DNA of 64,000 nucleotides from Tethya wilhelma (taxonomy: Eukaryota; Porifera; Demospongiae; Tethyida; Tethyidae). Positions 21,976-36,747 of this stretch are shown piece after piece (position 1 is the first letter of the stretch; every line of letters starts with the position of its first letter). Location of the stretch: NCBI GenBank assembly GCA_964030475.1, contig CAXIPT010000007.1, positions 4,404,404 through 4,468,403 on the forward strand. Reading direction: 5' to 3'. The position numbers were made by a program, and so were the translations under genes. The notes beneath the pieces were generated by a model. That model was given only the letters and a program-made list of their open reading frames with translations. It made no database searches and had not been told where the DNA came from.

Positions 21976-22993
21976 ATGTTGATCAAGGAGTATCGCATCC
22001 CTCTTCCTCTAACAGTGGAGGAGTACCGGATCGCACAACTTTACATGATACAGGTATTGTGTAGTATTCCAGCTGCTGTTGCACAGGCAGGAACAGAAAC
22101 ACTATTTGTACAAGCACAAACGAGCAATCCATCTCATCTACAGAGTATGTTTGTTGTGTCTGACTGGTAGATGTGTATAGATAGAGTACTTGCAATAACG
22201 TAAAATGAGTCAATTCCGTATGGCAAAGATGTACAGAACAATACGGATAAACAAGCAGCTATCATTTACTTCCGTATGGCAAAAATTACTAACTCTAGTA
22301 TCAGTTTGAAATACTTCTTGTTTTGATGATGTCAATTGCAAAAACTCTATGTCACTGAGCTGACTAATTTCTTGTAGCCAGCTCAAAAACAAACAAAAGA
22401 AAACAATTAGCAGTTGTGAAGCCTTTTCTCTGCACTGGCACAATGTCTTTAACCTTTGTACCCTGAATGCCACCAGACAACACCTCTGTATCACAGAGAG
22501 AGAGAGTTTCATTGATACAATAAGTGCAAATTGCTTATATTTAGAGTATCTATGGTGATACAATAAGTGATGATTCTCAGAAGTCCTTGAACTTGAATGG
22601 ACTCTAGTGCAAGTATGTGTGACAGTCTCTTTTTTTTTGAGGTCAGACTGACCTTCTAAACTTCCTGTTACCAATTCCAACAGAACCACTCCACTAGTAG
22701 GGAAACCATGAGCATTTCCTGGAGATTCTAGGTGAACCAAATAAAGGAAATGTAAACCTTCAGAGAATTGCATGTAGCTACTGTTTGGAAGTTGTTCTGA
22801 TGTGGTCGTTGGACAAGAAATGGGCACAGGATGAGCTTGTTCGTTTAAATTCTTCCGTCGCTAATAAGCATGGTCTTGTCAAGCAATGTTTATATGTGCA
22901 CAAATAGAAAGTACAGCTGGTATACAAATAGATCTAATTTGCATTCATTAAACAATTGTAGTTAACATGCACACACACACACACACACACACA

Positions 22994-23059
<66 letters not shown>

Positions 23060-23074
23060 NCACACACACACACA

Positions 23075-23115
<41 letters not shown>

Positions 23116-26100
23116 TCATACACAGAAAAAGAGTCGTGAAGAGAGTGAGGGAGAAGGCAGTGCCGTAGAGATCCTTCAAAACCATCCGTACAGCGACGAA
23201 AACGGGTCTGGTCAATACACCTACAAGATCTACCACATTGGCCGCCACTTACCCAACTGGTTTCGTAGCATTGCACCTAAGACTGCTCTAGAGGTGCACG
23301 AAGAATCGTGGAATGCTTATCCGTACACTAAGACAAAGTTTAGCGTCCCTTTTGTGGATAAGTTCTCTTTGGAAGTGATTACGTTTTTTGATCAAGATGG
23401 AGGAACACAGGTATGAGAGATTGAGATAGAGTGTCTAGCTATCAATCTTGTTTTACTTTACACTAGCTACTAATAGTAGTTTTACTATAGTGCTTTCGAT
23501 TTCACTCCTACAGGAAAACAAGTTCAAGTTAAAGCCTGCTGAATTGAGGCAGAGAGAACTAGGTGAGGTCTGAAACCAGTCACTTCCACATCTTCATTGC
23601 ATGTAATACCATATTTTAGCAGGAAGTTCCTTTACTCCAAAATGTACAAATGCACTATTTGAGTGTAAAACGGTCTCACATTTCCACAAGCAGCATTATT
23701 AGAGACTTTTGCAAGGTTGCAAACCAGATTCTAAGCCTACTACTAAGGCATAATATTTTTTAAAAAATTACAGGCAGTTCATATACAACTATGCATGGAT
23801 ACATGCAGCCCATACAGGAAGAATTCTGCACACACTCAAACAGCCATTCCATCTTGTTTGCTTTCTTTTTACGATTTGGCCATTCCTAGGTCTCAATACA
23901 TTTCCAATGTTTGTTTTTTTACTTGTACAACTATGCATGGATACAACAAAGCACATACCTTGTCCTCACTATATGATGTATATACCTGCGATAAGTAAAC
24001 CGAGGGGAGGCCTGAGAATGAAGCTATGTACACACTGTACACTGCTGCTATTGCATGATCTTTATTGCTTGCTTTTCTCCACCTCTTCCTTCTCCACCTC
24101 TTCCTTCCAATGTGCAGATGTGATTGATATGGTCAACGACACTCTATCGGGAAATGACTACAAGAAAGAGGAAGATCCTCGTTATTACGTCAGTCAGAAG
24201 ACTGGGCGTGGTCCATTAGCAGAGGACTGGATCACCAACCCCCCTGGGGGCGTCATAATGTGCTCTTACAAACTAGTCAAGGTGAGTCATATCCAGTAAT
24301 TATACCTTGAAATAATTAATGAGGAAAATTTCAGCTTACAGACTCCATACATGTCCAGTAATGCCAGTAGTAGTCCCAAGTGTTTAAATTAGAATATTCA
24401 TAGCTACTAGAGACATAAATTTAAATATTCATGATAATCTTAATATTATAGGACCTATAGAGGGAATACAGCTAGGACGAGCACTAGCTCTGTGGTTAGA
24501 GCTGTAGGCCTAGGGCCCTCCGGGCCCTAGGCCTACAGCCTCCATCTATGTGGCTAGCGGATAATTCGGGCTGAGGATAGTGGCTAGGACTAGGGTTAGC
24601 GCTAGGGCTAGGGCCAGGAATAGGGGTGGGTATGGCTAGTGCTAGGTGCTAGGGATTATATATAGGCACGATACTATGATTAGGAATTCTCATGACTAAG
24701 GAGAAAAATTGGGGAAATGGCACGAGCAGCATGGTGGCTTAGGGAGTAAGTAGATTAGCTTTAGAGTGTGTGGTACATGGTTCTAGTCTTGCTAGGTGCT
24801 ATATTCTTTCCTTCTTTGTCAAAAATATTTTTTACAGTTCTTTGAAACATTTTCGAAGTTTTTTTAGTAACTTATCCCAGGATAATCCCAGGATATCCCA
24901 TGGCATTACTGGACAACACTCGCTTACAGCACAAGAGGAAATGTTTTTTTGACACAAAAGTTTGATTTTTGTCATTGGCAAAGAGTTCACATTCAAGAGC
25001 ATACATCTAGACCCTTTTTCCCCTATATCCTGATCTGCAGTGGAAGGGGGAAAATGTGTAAGGTACATGTAGGTGGGGAGCCTGGGAATGAGGCTTGAAT
25101 AGGCTACAACCTTACAATAAAACTGCCACCAATTATAACTCTTACTTTACTAATAAAAAAAACTTTTAATAAACAGCATTCAATGATTCTAAGTATTTTC
25201 TTATAATTATTCAAACAAATTGTATACTAAGCCTCTGAGAAACAAGCCAAAATTTAAACAAAAAATCTTTTGTTACAAGGTTTCTCTCAAATTACTATAA
25301 TCATGTGTTCATTTTATAAGCTGTTTGATCCACACACACACTCATTACTAGGTTGAGTTTCGCTACTGGGGCCTCCAGTCCAAGATAGAGAGGTTCATTC
25401 ATGACTACGCCCTCAGAAGAGTCATGTTGAGAGCTCATCGTCAGGCGTGGGCGTGGCAAGATGAGTGGGTGGGGCTTACGATAGCAGACATTCGGAGATT
25501 AGAAAAGGAAACACAGGTATGGATTGCAGGAGTACTTATTAGATTTGATGTAGAAATTTTGAGTAATTTTGAATAACATCACAAGAAACGTTTTGACATT
25601 TATTTACCAGTCAATGCTTGGAAAAAGAATGAAATTGTTTTTCCTATAATTTTATTATAGTTGTTCACATAGAAACACCTAGTGTAGGAGACATTTTAGC
25701 CTAGACACTGGCCTTCGATATCTATGCTGCAACACATCTATAATGTTAATGTCCTATTTCTCTATGACATATTGTGCTGCTATTAATTATTATAAAATTG
25801 CTCAAAAAAACCTCTATATTTATTTCAAGGCCTATACAATGTGTTAATGTAAACACAAATCTCGGAGTTGTTTTGATTGACTATCACTGTTTCTCTTCAG
25901 CTGATCCTCCAGAGGAAATTGGGACGAGTCGTTGAGGAGAATATCGAGGAAGAGGAAGAGAAGGATGAGACAAAAGGAGCGGAGTCTCCCAACCTCTCGG
26001 CAGCCGAGGGAACAACAAACTCCACCCACAAACCCTCTCCAGCCGCCAGTGGACAAATGTCGTTAGATAGCCCAGCACCTCGTAAAGCTAGTGTACAAGG

Positions 26101-29100
26101 TCAAGGTTCGTTCGAGGGGAGCACAATGTGGGAGAGAAAGAGGAACTCATTGCGTGTGAGCCGGGGGGAAATGGGCGGGGCTTCGAGGAATCTCGTGGCA
26201 AGGAAGATGTCTGACACTAGGACTTCGAATAAAAGTGGTGACAGTTTATTGCCCACAGTTGGATCAACTGGTTCCAATGATTCCATGCACTCGACACGGC
26301 CGGAATGGGCTCTGGACACAATCGCAGTGGAATCGGGATCGGAATCTGATGTGGAATTCTTCGATGCAAAGAGTAAGTGGAAAACTATCTCATGTCCACT
26401 CTAACATTAACTACATACATTAGCCTGGTACCGCTCTTTCCTTAGTAGTGTAAGGTCAAAGGAGAGAGCCTGGGCACGAGGCTAACATACGTAGCATCAT
26501 TCCCAGGCTGGAGAATTAAAAATTGTTTGTTTGTTTGTTTTCCCTCTCTCTTGAACGAACTGTGTCACTGAAAAAGTGCTGTTTTGTTACCAAAAATATA
26601 TTGCGTGACGTTTTGTGACATTTTTGTTGACAAACGCACAATACACGTCCGTACACGGAGCTAGTATCCGAATATGGTACCCAGATTGTGCTAGAAACAA
26701 AACAAAAAACATCACAAAAGGTCATAGAACATCATAAAACATCACACATTCTGCTTAAAAAGAGACACAGTTCCTTTAAGTCTTATTCTACTTCCAGTTC
26801 CTTTTCCTCCTAGCTGAATTCCAAGTTACGTAACATTACATATTTCTAAATGTGCCTTACTCTATATAGCAACCCTCTCAGAAGATGAGCAATCACCAGA
26901 TGACGAGGATAATCTTTCATCATATCAATCCATATCTCCGAGACCACACCCACCACCACTACCCTCTTCTCTCCCTCTAGCGGAGAGTTTTGACGGCGGC
27001 ACTAGTCCCGGGGCAAGAAAGGAAAAGCTCTTCACTTTGGAGGGATCGAGAGCTGGATCCATCGACTATCTGTCAGGAGATGAGCTGGCCACACCTATGA
27101 TTGCAGGTCAGTCACTACTACCGTATGGCAGGAAAGTTTCGCGGTGTCAAACTTTCGCAGATGTCTCTAATCAAACATTTTTGCATTTTATAACTTTCGC
27201 AGATGAGCTGTGCGAGTCCATACGTATATACATTACATAGAATTTCGCAGATATGCAGGAGAGTGCCTGGTTCAAACTAGGCTGTACATGTACCTTCATA
27301 CCCCTCTTTTGATGTTCTGTTAAATGCTAGGGTGAGCCTGGATATGTGGCCATGTCCTTGGCTCATTCTTGAACCTTGTACCTGTAAATTTAGGTATTTT
27401 ATTCACGGAAAGGGAGGGCCTGGGAATGAATTAAGTTGTACAGCCATAACAGCTAGACAGTTTTTGATATTAATTCTAGGTCACTTTGAAGAACTAGTTT
27501 GTTTCCAGTTTCCCAACGTTGTAAGTGTACCAGTCAGTCTGTACATGAACACATGCAGCCCCACCCACCAGTATAGATTAGCCACACCCATTTCCATTTA
27601 AATAGAAACTACAGCACCACCTTGAAGTACACAAAGCAGTATAATTAAAAGCTGTAGAACTTATACTTGCATGACCTAACTCTTTCTTCACATGTCACAT
27701 AAACACCCTCTAATTAAAGATTTCACCACTCTTTTTCCACTAAGAGAATTGTGCTAATAATAATATTAACTTGTCACCTGATTCATGAACTAATGTAGCT
27801 GTTGAGTTGTTTGCATGGATGACCGAAAGCAACTACATTTCTTCCAAGTGCCCCCCCCCCCCATGCATTAGCAATAAATTATGCTACGGACATATTAAAA
27901 CATCTCAATCCCAGGCTCTCTCAATCCCATGAATTAATATTAACCCCCCTNCACTTCATGCCACATGAGTTTCAATGTCTAGCGTTTCTTTTTCTGGTAA
28001 AACTGAACAAAGTTTTATGACGTGTCACAATACGCAAAAATGGGTCACGCCCCCTAATTTCGGACAAATGGATTTTTCTGGCAAGTCAATCACTGAAAAC
28101 TTGCAAAAAGTACTGAATTCTGTTTATTCATGCTATTTAGACAACTTACAGTGATAAATCTTAGAGTACAACTATTGTGAGTCATTATAGAGTAGTTTTT
28201 GTAATCTATACGGTGTGGACAGGGTAAATTTGACTCCCAAGACTTGTTTGGTTCGTCTTGGCGGCAAATCAGTAACTAGAAGTACAATCTTGCATCCACT
28301 GGTGAGGCATTGAATGGTCAATAAATCTACCAAGTTTGACTTGGATTTGGACCTTTGAGTGGAAGATAGTGTGGTGTGTCCGAAATTAGGCCCTGTCCGA
28401 AAATTGGCGACTTTACCTTAACAAAAATACCCAGCAACGGTTATTTTTTCATTTAAAACAAAAAACCTGCCTTGTCTTTTCTTGCAAGCTTGTAACGGGT
28501 TTCTTTTCTGACTGCAGCGTCATCTCAAAATAGGTAAGGGTCAATAGAATTACAAATGACGGCTTTAATTTCTCTAAAAATTGTCCAGAAAGCACAAATT
28601 TTGTATTGGAAAAGCAAATGTTTCAGAAAAACTTCAATCTTGTATCAGAAAACTTCAATCTTGTATCAGAAAACACAAACTTGCTTTTACTTTTCCAGAA
28701 AGCACTAAAATTTCTCTCTGCTATCACCGTCTAACGCAGCTATTTTTTTTTTTTTTTTTTTTTAAATTTATAATAATTTTGCACATGGGCAAGGATGCAG
28801 AAAATAGCACAATGCTAACATAAGAATGCACCCCGGTATACAAGTGACATGAATAGGTAAACAATGAGAAAAAAACAAAATAAAGACTATTAATTTTAAC
28901 AGTAACAAAAACGAAAACAAAAACAATTGAATCTCTCAATCTTTCAATGTTTGAATGTTTGAGTCTTTCAATTTTAGAATTTTTGAATCTTTAAATCTTT
29001 CATCTTTGAATATTTGAATGCTTGAATCTCTCAATCTTTCAATGTTGAATGTTTGATTCTTGTACATTAACCTTTGAATGTTTGAATGTTTGAATCTTTC

Positions 29101-30267
29101 AATCTTTCAGTCTTTTAGTCTTTAAATCTTTGAATGCTTTCAATCTTGGAATGCTTGAATCTTTTAATCTTTCAATGTTTGAATCTTTCAATCAGTCAGC
29201 CTTTAAAATTAATCTTTGAATGTTTGAATGTTTGAATGTTTGAATCTTTAATCTTTTAATCTTTTAATCTTTTAATCTTTTAATCTTTTAATCTTTTAAT
29301 CTTTTAATCTTTTAATCTTTTAATCTTTGAATCTTTGAATCTTTGAATCTTGTGGAACATTGATGTCAAACCCTTCACCACAGTGTGTTACATAGAGTTT
29401 GAGTTCTTAGCTTGGTCTCCATGTGTGTACTGTATAGTGGGAAAGTTTCATTTGTGAAAAATAGTGAAACATACCAGAAAATTATTTACAGTAGTTTTAG
29501 ATTTTATACACATGGTGCCAAAGTTTAATTTTCTACCGTTATATTTAAATGGCATACGAAAAATACAAAGTTTTTACCATAATTATGATAATTTCCCACA
29601 ATACATTTGTAGGGTATAGAAAATATGATATATGTCTGCTGTCTGTGGCCATCCCTATCCTCCACCTCCTCGGGAGGGAGGGGCTGCAAACACAGCAGCC
29701 ATACAAGTGCACTAGATTCATCTACAACTGGGTGCCCATGGAGGCAGCCTCTGTGAGGGCAGCGGCTGTCACCTCATTGGTCAAGTTTGGAGCATCTTGT
29801 GATGACCTCACTGAGAGTGTGATGGTGCTGCTAGACAGGTAGGAGAGGAGGGGGAGAGAAGCTGTGAGAGTTGCTAGTTTTAGGAATTAGTTCTTTGAGA
29901 AAGATGTCTCACTGTTTTTCGCTTTGTTGCTCACCTTAATCTCTCAGCGGCCTTAGACGAAAAAGCGTGGAGAAGGGGAGTCTGCGAATAAGGCTACTTC
30001 TTTGCATTTGTACTCATCTAGCTGTTGTATCTTTGCATGGTAGATTTCACGTTTCAGTTTCCATTTTATCTAAGATTACATTCTAATTAATGCGCATGTT
30101 CTGATGTTGTCTTGCTGTAGGTACGTGTCTACTGGACAACAATGATAAAGTGAGGGACAGAGCTCTTGTATTTGGAGGTGCTCAATTAACAGAAACAGAG
30201 AGCTCTTTCCTCTGCCTACATCCTCAACCGTGAGTGACAGTAACATATCGCATGAGTTGTTACATAT

Positions 30268-30308
<41 letters not shown>

Positions 30309-33300
30309 CCCACACACATAATATAGGTGTGTTTGCTTTCCGACTGTATGGGGTCAATAATGGCTTACGATATCCTGACGTCTGGTCTACTGCTCTCCCG
30401 CTCCCAGCCCCCCACACCCTCACCCCCTCCCACCATCACACACTCACAAAGTGTAACAAAAAAGAGACGGGTATCACATGCGACCTACGAAGGTCAAAGG
30501 TCAAAGAATAGCCACTCTTCGTCGTCAGTCCATTCAATGCTTGATGGAAAACAAAATGTTAGTATATTTTGTGTCGTCACTCGTTTGCTCTGAGTAATAG
30601 TCACTTTGAGCTCGAGTTTCGCCATGTGGTTTGTAAGATTACTCTTGTGTATAAAATTAATGCAATATGCCGGGAGATATTATAATGCAACTACTAAAGT
30701 CCATCCGGTTTGAGAATGCCGGTAGAAAGAATCGAATAACTTTCTTATTATCCAACCAATTTAAAAATTTCAAGCACCACTGGAAAGTGCTCGTTTTCCC
30801 TAGGCTCCCCATTCTTTGATTGCTTTTCCAGCTTCATACACCTTACCACTCAAAAGTTAGTTATATTTTGTCCCATAGGAAAAGTATTGCATTATTTCGC
30901 TTCTGGCGGCATTCTCAAACCAGATGGATTTTTCAGGCCAGTGTCTTTGAGTTGTACAGCGCTGCTAGCTTGTAATGTCACCTGTTACTCCACGGAAATT
31001 TTCTTAGCACTTTAGAAATAGTTCACAAATTGCCTGTACATGTATGTCCTCTGGGCGTTTGATGGTGAAAAGTTAATTTGTGAATCAAGACCTCTGAATA
31101 CACAATACACAGGGGGAAAATGTCACTAATCTGGCTGTAGTCTAGTTGTAAAACTCACAAGCAAAATTAGTTTTGTTCTATGCACTAAAGTTTTTTCAAC
31201 TATCATTCATTTTTCTCTCTCTCTATTGTTTGTGCCCTCCAGGATGGGTCCCCTGTGACCCCATCCAGCATGAGAACCCCTCAGAAGCACCCCTCTGTCT
31301 ACTCTCTGAGCAGTGAATTCTCCACCTCCAGTGCTTCCATCAATGTCACAGGTTACGAGGGTGATTCCCCTGGTTTCTGCTTCGATGTCAGTCATTTCTT
31401 TGCCTTTGGCTCCCCCCTTGGACTGGTGCTGGCTAGTAGGAGGGCCAAGCATAGGAGAGGCTGTAAAGGTATGTTGCTGCATGCAACTATTGTGTGTGCA
31501 AAATTGGGACTTCCTGCACAATATTATGAAAGTTTAATGGAAAGATCGTGAGATCTAGCTGAGATTCAAGCTCTAGGTCTTTCAAATTTTAATCGAATAC
31601 TCTTACCACTGAGCTACTAGAATCATGTAGCTATTATACACGAAAGAACATGCTTGTCATGTATTTTGCATCATGCAAGTACATGCTAGGCCTTGAGATC
31701 TAGCTTGGAAATCAGCTAGTGTTTATGTACAACAATTGTCTAATCAAATGCCCACGAGCTCTAGTAGTTCAGTGGTAAGAGCATTCGACTAAGATGCACA
31801 AGGCTTCAGTTCAAATCCAGCTAGATTCAAACATTTTTCCCTGTTGGTTTTTTCCCATGACACTTACTGTATACACTCTGGACTGTTTATCTATTTTCTT
31901 TAGATGCTAGATTCAAACATTTTTCCCTGTGGTTTTTTTCCCCATGACACTTACTGTATACACTCTGGACTGTTTATCTATTTTCTTTAGATGCTGCCCC
32001 TCGTCCTAACTGCGGCTCATTCTATAACCTCTTCTACTCGGTTGATGTACTCGCAAGTCGAGTTGAACCTGTTTTGGATGGTCGATTCACCTCCATCTCA
32101 CCAGTCACTGTACCTCTCTATAAACAGTACCCCACAGGTAATCTATTGTCCATTTATAGTATCTTTTTTTAGGATTCTATATATATATAGTATCGATGGT
32201 TATGTAATAGTGATGTCATTCATTGGTAGGTGTGGGTAAGGGGAATTCCCTGAAAGAAACCGTGGTCCAACATCCTTATCTCTTTGAGAGTAGAGCTCTA
32301 CTTGCACCATCTTCTGTTGCTATGGGAACAACCAACCTGACTCGTAAGAAGAGCGTCTCCAGCGAGTGCCTCTCCTTCAATAATGAACCAATCAAAGGTA
32401 GGTGTAGATGTGGGTGTGGCCTGGCTTTCATTTATTACCATATAGCAGGTAAATTTGGCAGGCTTAAAATTTGTCGAATTCCCATTTTAGCATGATTGGC
32501 GATTTAATTCTGCACACTACATTGTATGTGTGCATGTGCGTGTAAAACTGCTGATTTCGGATTTGGTGTTTTGAAGAATAATTCGCCAATTCGCCAAATC
32601 TAATTCTCGCCAAATTTACTCATTATATGGTATTATAATATCAATTTTCTTCATCCCAGAGATCAAGCCGTTCTCTGTCTGGTGGTCTGAGGATCGTATC
32701 GACTACGTCCTGGAGGCCCCTAGGGGGTCAGATGCGCTGGAGCTCCTCCCATCCTCGGCATTCTCCTACATCGTTCACTCCCGATATTGGGAAGCCAAAG
32801 AACTGGTCTCCTTCATGCTGAGGCAGGTGGGTAATGTGGGACGTGAGGAGGTAGGGGGTACCCTCATTCCTTACCCCTGCCCTCAGGGGTACTCTCGATC
32901 GTTTCCAGGTCCTCTCCCTTACCTGGGGATGAAGCTAGGAATAATAGACAAATGACGTCACAATCAATCAGCTTAATTTGTACAAAAACCTAGACAACAA
33001 ATATCGGTGCATTAGATCATAGCAGTTGAGTAGTTCCTCATTCATTGAACTGGTAAAGGGTCGTCACCAAACTCTATTGCATAGTTACCTCAATTAACTT
33101 GCAAACACTTGTGGTAAAGTTTAAGTATGCAACTGTGGTTGGGGAAATTCCCATCCTACATGCAGATATAAAGCAAGTGATAGCTCATTGAAGCGTGAAC
33201 TGTGAGTAGCTCTTTCAATGGTCCTTGGCCCTCATCAAAACATCCCAATTATCTGTGGCTGTATATTAATAGCATTGCCAAGCAACGACTGGCTTTCCCA

Positions 33301-33757
33301 CACATAGCTAATCGTTTGATCTGCCATTGGCATTTGATATAGAGATTCCAAAACTCGTAAAATGACAATTAGATTTCCCGACAAAACCGACTTAAAGTGT
33401 CTGTACAGCGTCGCTATGCATACTTCCAAAGTGGCAAATAACAGAATAGTACAATATTTTGGTATATTATATTATCGTGATAATTTTCGATGTTTGTAAT
33501 GTCATTAATCTTAGTGGTTACCAGATAAGGGTGGTCGGAATGCAAGAAATTCCTCGTTATCTAATTAAGTGTGTCTGGTATTCCCATGTGTATGACGTAC
33601 TATGCTGTCACAAACAGGTATTTCGGGAATGTCCAGTTTGTGTGTGTGGTGTGTGCTCGCTGTGTTATTACAAGGGATGGTTAATAAACTGTGGTTATTA
33701 AGAATGATTGCACTTGAATGAATAGTAGATCATTCCTGCTCATCCAACCATGTCCAT

Positions 33758-33809
<52 letters not shown>

Positions 33810-33957
33810 TGCATGGTCGAGTGCCACACACTTAAGGGTATGGAACTAGTTTGTTTGCCATTAACCCCCTGTGACCCCTAGCTACTTTATTGTCACCTCC
33901 ACCTATCCAGTAACCAGCAATTATATTGCCTGTAATAACTTAGGTTGCCAGGCAATG

Positions 33958-33991
<34 letters not shown>

Positions 33992-34340
33992 GCAGGTGGT
34001 CCATCATGTATCAGTGTGTGTGCAGCAGTCCTCTGATGGTCGAGTGGTTGTTCCCTTTCTCCCTCGTGACAACGTTGTGAAATGGAACGGAAGAAGAACA
34101 GCCATGAAGATACAGGTAACCATGGCTACCAAGCACCATTCACACACATAGTAAAGAGGTAGTTCTCAATTTTTGTGTTTTTGTTTTAGCATCTTAGTTC
34201 AAATCATCGGGCTCACGATGTTGTTACTATGGAAACTGGAACTCCACCCACTATTATGGCCAAGTTTCAGTATGGTCCATTAGCGATGGTTTCACTAAAG
34301 AAAGAAATAGTGAGTTGAGAAGAAAGAAATTTTCCTTATG

Positions 34341-34402
<62 letters not shown>

Positions 34403-36704
34403 NAATGAAAACATAAAAAAAACTTCTTAACATTGCACATTGCAAAAAAAATAAATTATTTGGGTCTGCCATCAAAAGGATGGTGTAAAAAATTGCTATA
34501 AGCATAGAACCCCTACCTACCCCCTCCCACCATAAGATATATGGACTAGCTAGTCATGTGGCAGTCATGTGAGCTAGTTATGTGGCAATCTAGTTTCGTC
34601 CCCAGACTCCACCCATTCTTGAAGGAGAAAGAGAGTCTGGTTTTATTCAAAGAGTTTGCTTGGTTGAGTTTGCTTGGTTGAGTTTGCTTGGTTGAATTTG
34701 GAACGTCCAAATTTTTGGTTCTGCTGAGTCAGCATCAGACAGAAATATCATGTGACTGTGCAAGGCTTTGTACTACATGCATCACGTGGTAGTCCCTGAG
34801 TTTATTTTCAGTATCTGTCGTGAAAGTTAGAAGATCTGCATACTTAGCTGCCATCTCATAGTCCTTTTGTTCGTGACAAATGTCACTTGTATGTCAAAGC
34901 TACACAATTATAGCACGGATAGTTCAGAGAACTTGAAAACTATACTAAACGACCTTGAAATGCTGGCACTACGACACAGAAGGAGATTCACCACAAGTGT
35001 GAAGTTAGTAAGCAAACTCTTTGAATAAAACTGGAATAAGTCTTGCTAGGCACTGTATGACAATCACGGGCACTTTTTTTGAACATCATGTGACACCTTG
35101 AATTCTGTAATCTGATTGGCTTGCACGTTTTTATGAATGCTGACTCAGCAAGAACCAAGAATTTGGACATAGCGTACCAGACCCCCTTTTCCTCGCGCTT
35201 GTGCAAGGATGGGGTCTGGGCACGAGACTAGTGGCAATCATGTACGTGAGGTAGTAGTCGTGTGTCAGTTATCTGATGCTCACATGACTGTCACATGACT
35301 AGCTCACATGACTGTCTCACGGTCTCTCACCTCCTTGATGAGTCGTGCCAAGTAGAGTGTCTTAAGAGACTTGGTATCAGTGGAGATAGAGTCGGCCACA
35401 GCCACCAGTCCCAGAGGGAAGCCGTGAGCTCCAAGAAATGATAACACATGTTCCTTTTGCATGTCAGGACGGCCTGAGATGTAGATGATAAAGTAACCAC
35501 GTTCTTGCCACTTTCTGAGTGGGTGAATGTGTGTGTGAGTGTGTGAGTGTGAGTGTGTGAGTGTGTGAGTGAGTGAGTGTGTGAGTATGCGTGCATGTGT
35601 GTGAGTGTGTGCGTGAGTGTGTGCGTGCATTCAAAATTCAGAAACCTTATTGGAACATTGAAATTGACATAACCATAGTAATAATGATGGGAATTAAAGT
35701 GTACGATTTCATTACCCAGCAGCTGGCGATGTCCCTGAGAAGTCCATTGGGAGAGTTCAAACCAAGGGTCAAACATTGACTCTACCCTATACATTCTGTT
35801 AGCAACCACAGGCCAAAAGGTCAACACTAATTGCATTGAGGGAAAGTAAATGTACCCTTAATACTTTTAAAAGGCTGAGCTCATAGCAATGCAAAGTACT
35901 ATAGATATAGATATATTTACCCACAGTACATATTTAGCTGCTATCAGGTCAACAATCCTATTTTGTCATGATCCTTCAATAATCATAATTTTCAGGTGAT
36001 CGGTCAATAATCATATATTTTATCATAATCAAGCAAAATTGGAAAATTTGATGTGCAAAATGATTGTGATGACCCTTTACCACATACCACCATCCCACTA
36101 GCTAATTAGTGTGAACTACAAGCCAGAAATTGACAAAGGAGGAATAAAGTCAACTTAAGAGAACACAGAGAATAGTACTCTCATGGCCAGACAATGGTAG
36201 CCAGCTAGTGTGTGTGTGAATCTGGCAGCTAGGCTATATAGTAGGACCCCTCCCTCCCAGTCATTAGAGACGACTTAGACAGGAGTGGGCAGGGACTAGT
36301 AGTTGCCATGGTGATAACATTAATACACTCTTTGATGATGTCAATTGTAGCCAATCACCTCTCCTCCAGTTTTAAACTAATAACAAGTTTGGCATTAATT
36401 CATTAATCATTCAAATTTTCAAATCTAGGTCCCAAATCTGAGCCAAACATTGTGCATGGACATGACAATCACATGACTATCATGTGATGTGATGATCACA
36501 CGACTATAATGTGATGTGATGATCATGTGACTATCATGTGACTTACCTAACGACCTCCACAGCACTGTGTTTCATCTTCATGTCTCGGGCACTGATGGTA
36601 AAGTTAGAAGCTAGTGAGCCATCAATGGAGAATACCACAGCCTCAGTGTGAGGAGGAACGATGAAGAGATTACAACTGGCTGTCGTGTGGTCCCCCCTGA
36701 ATAT

Positions 36705-36747
<43 letters not shown>

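Noticed and set aside
24560..24655. Interstitial telomere array
   Set aside because: TAGGG words are too irregular and do not form tandem TTAGGG.
27332..27601. Missing PITPNM DDHD exon hidden in 27.3-27.6 kb
   Set aside because: FLILILGHFEELV is only weakly like the expected segment, lacks its following conserved residues and has no suitable donor in phase.
28930..29352. CRISPR-like array
   Set aside because: Repeat units of 8-10 bases without spacers; an ordinary minisatellite. No other CRISPR-like pattern is present.
35304..35836. Minus-strand frame with LNS2-like sequence as a separate gene
   Set aside because: It is the mirrored copy of the PITPNM exon at 38093-38276 and runs into CA repeats.
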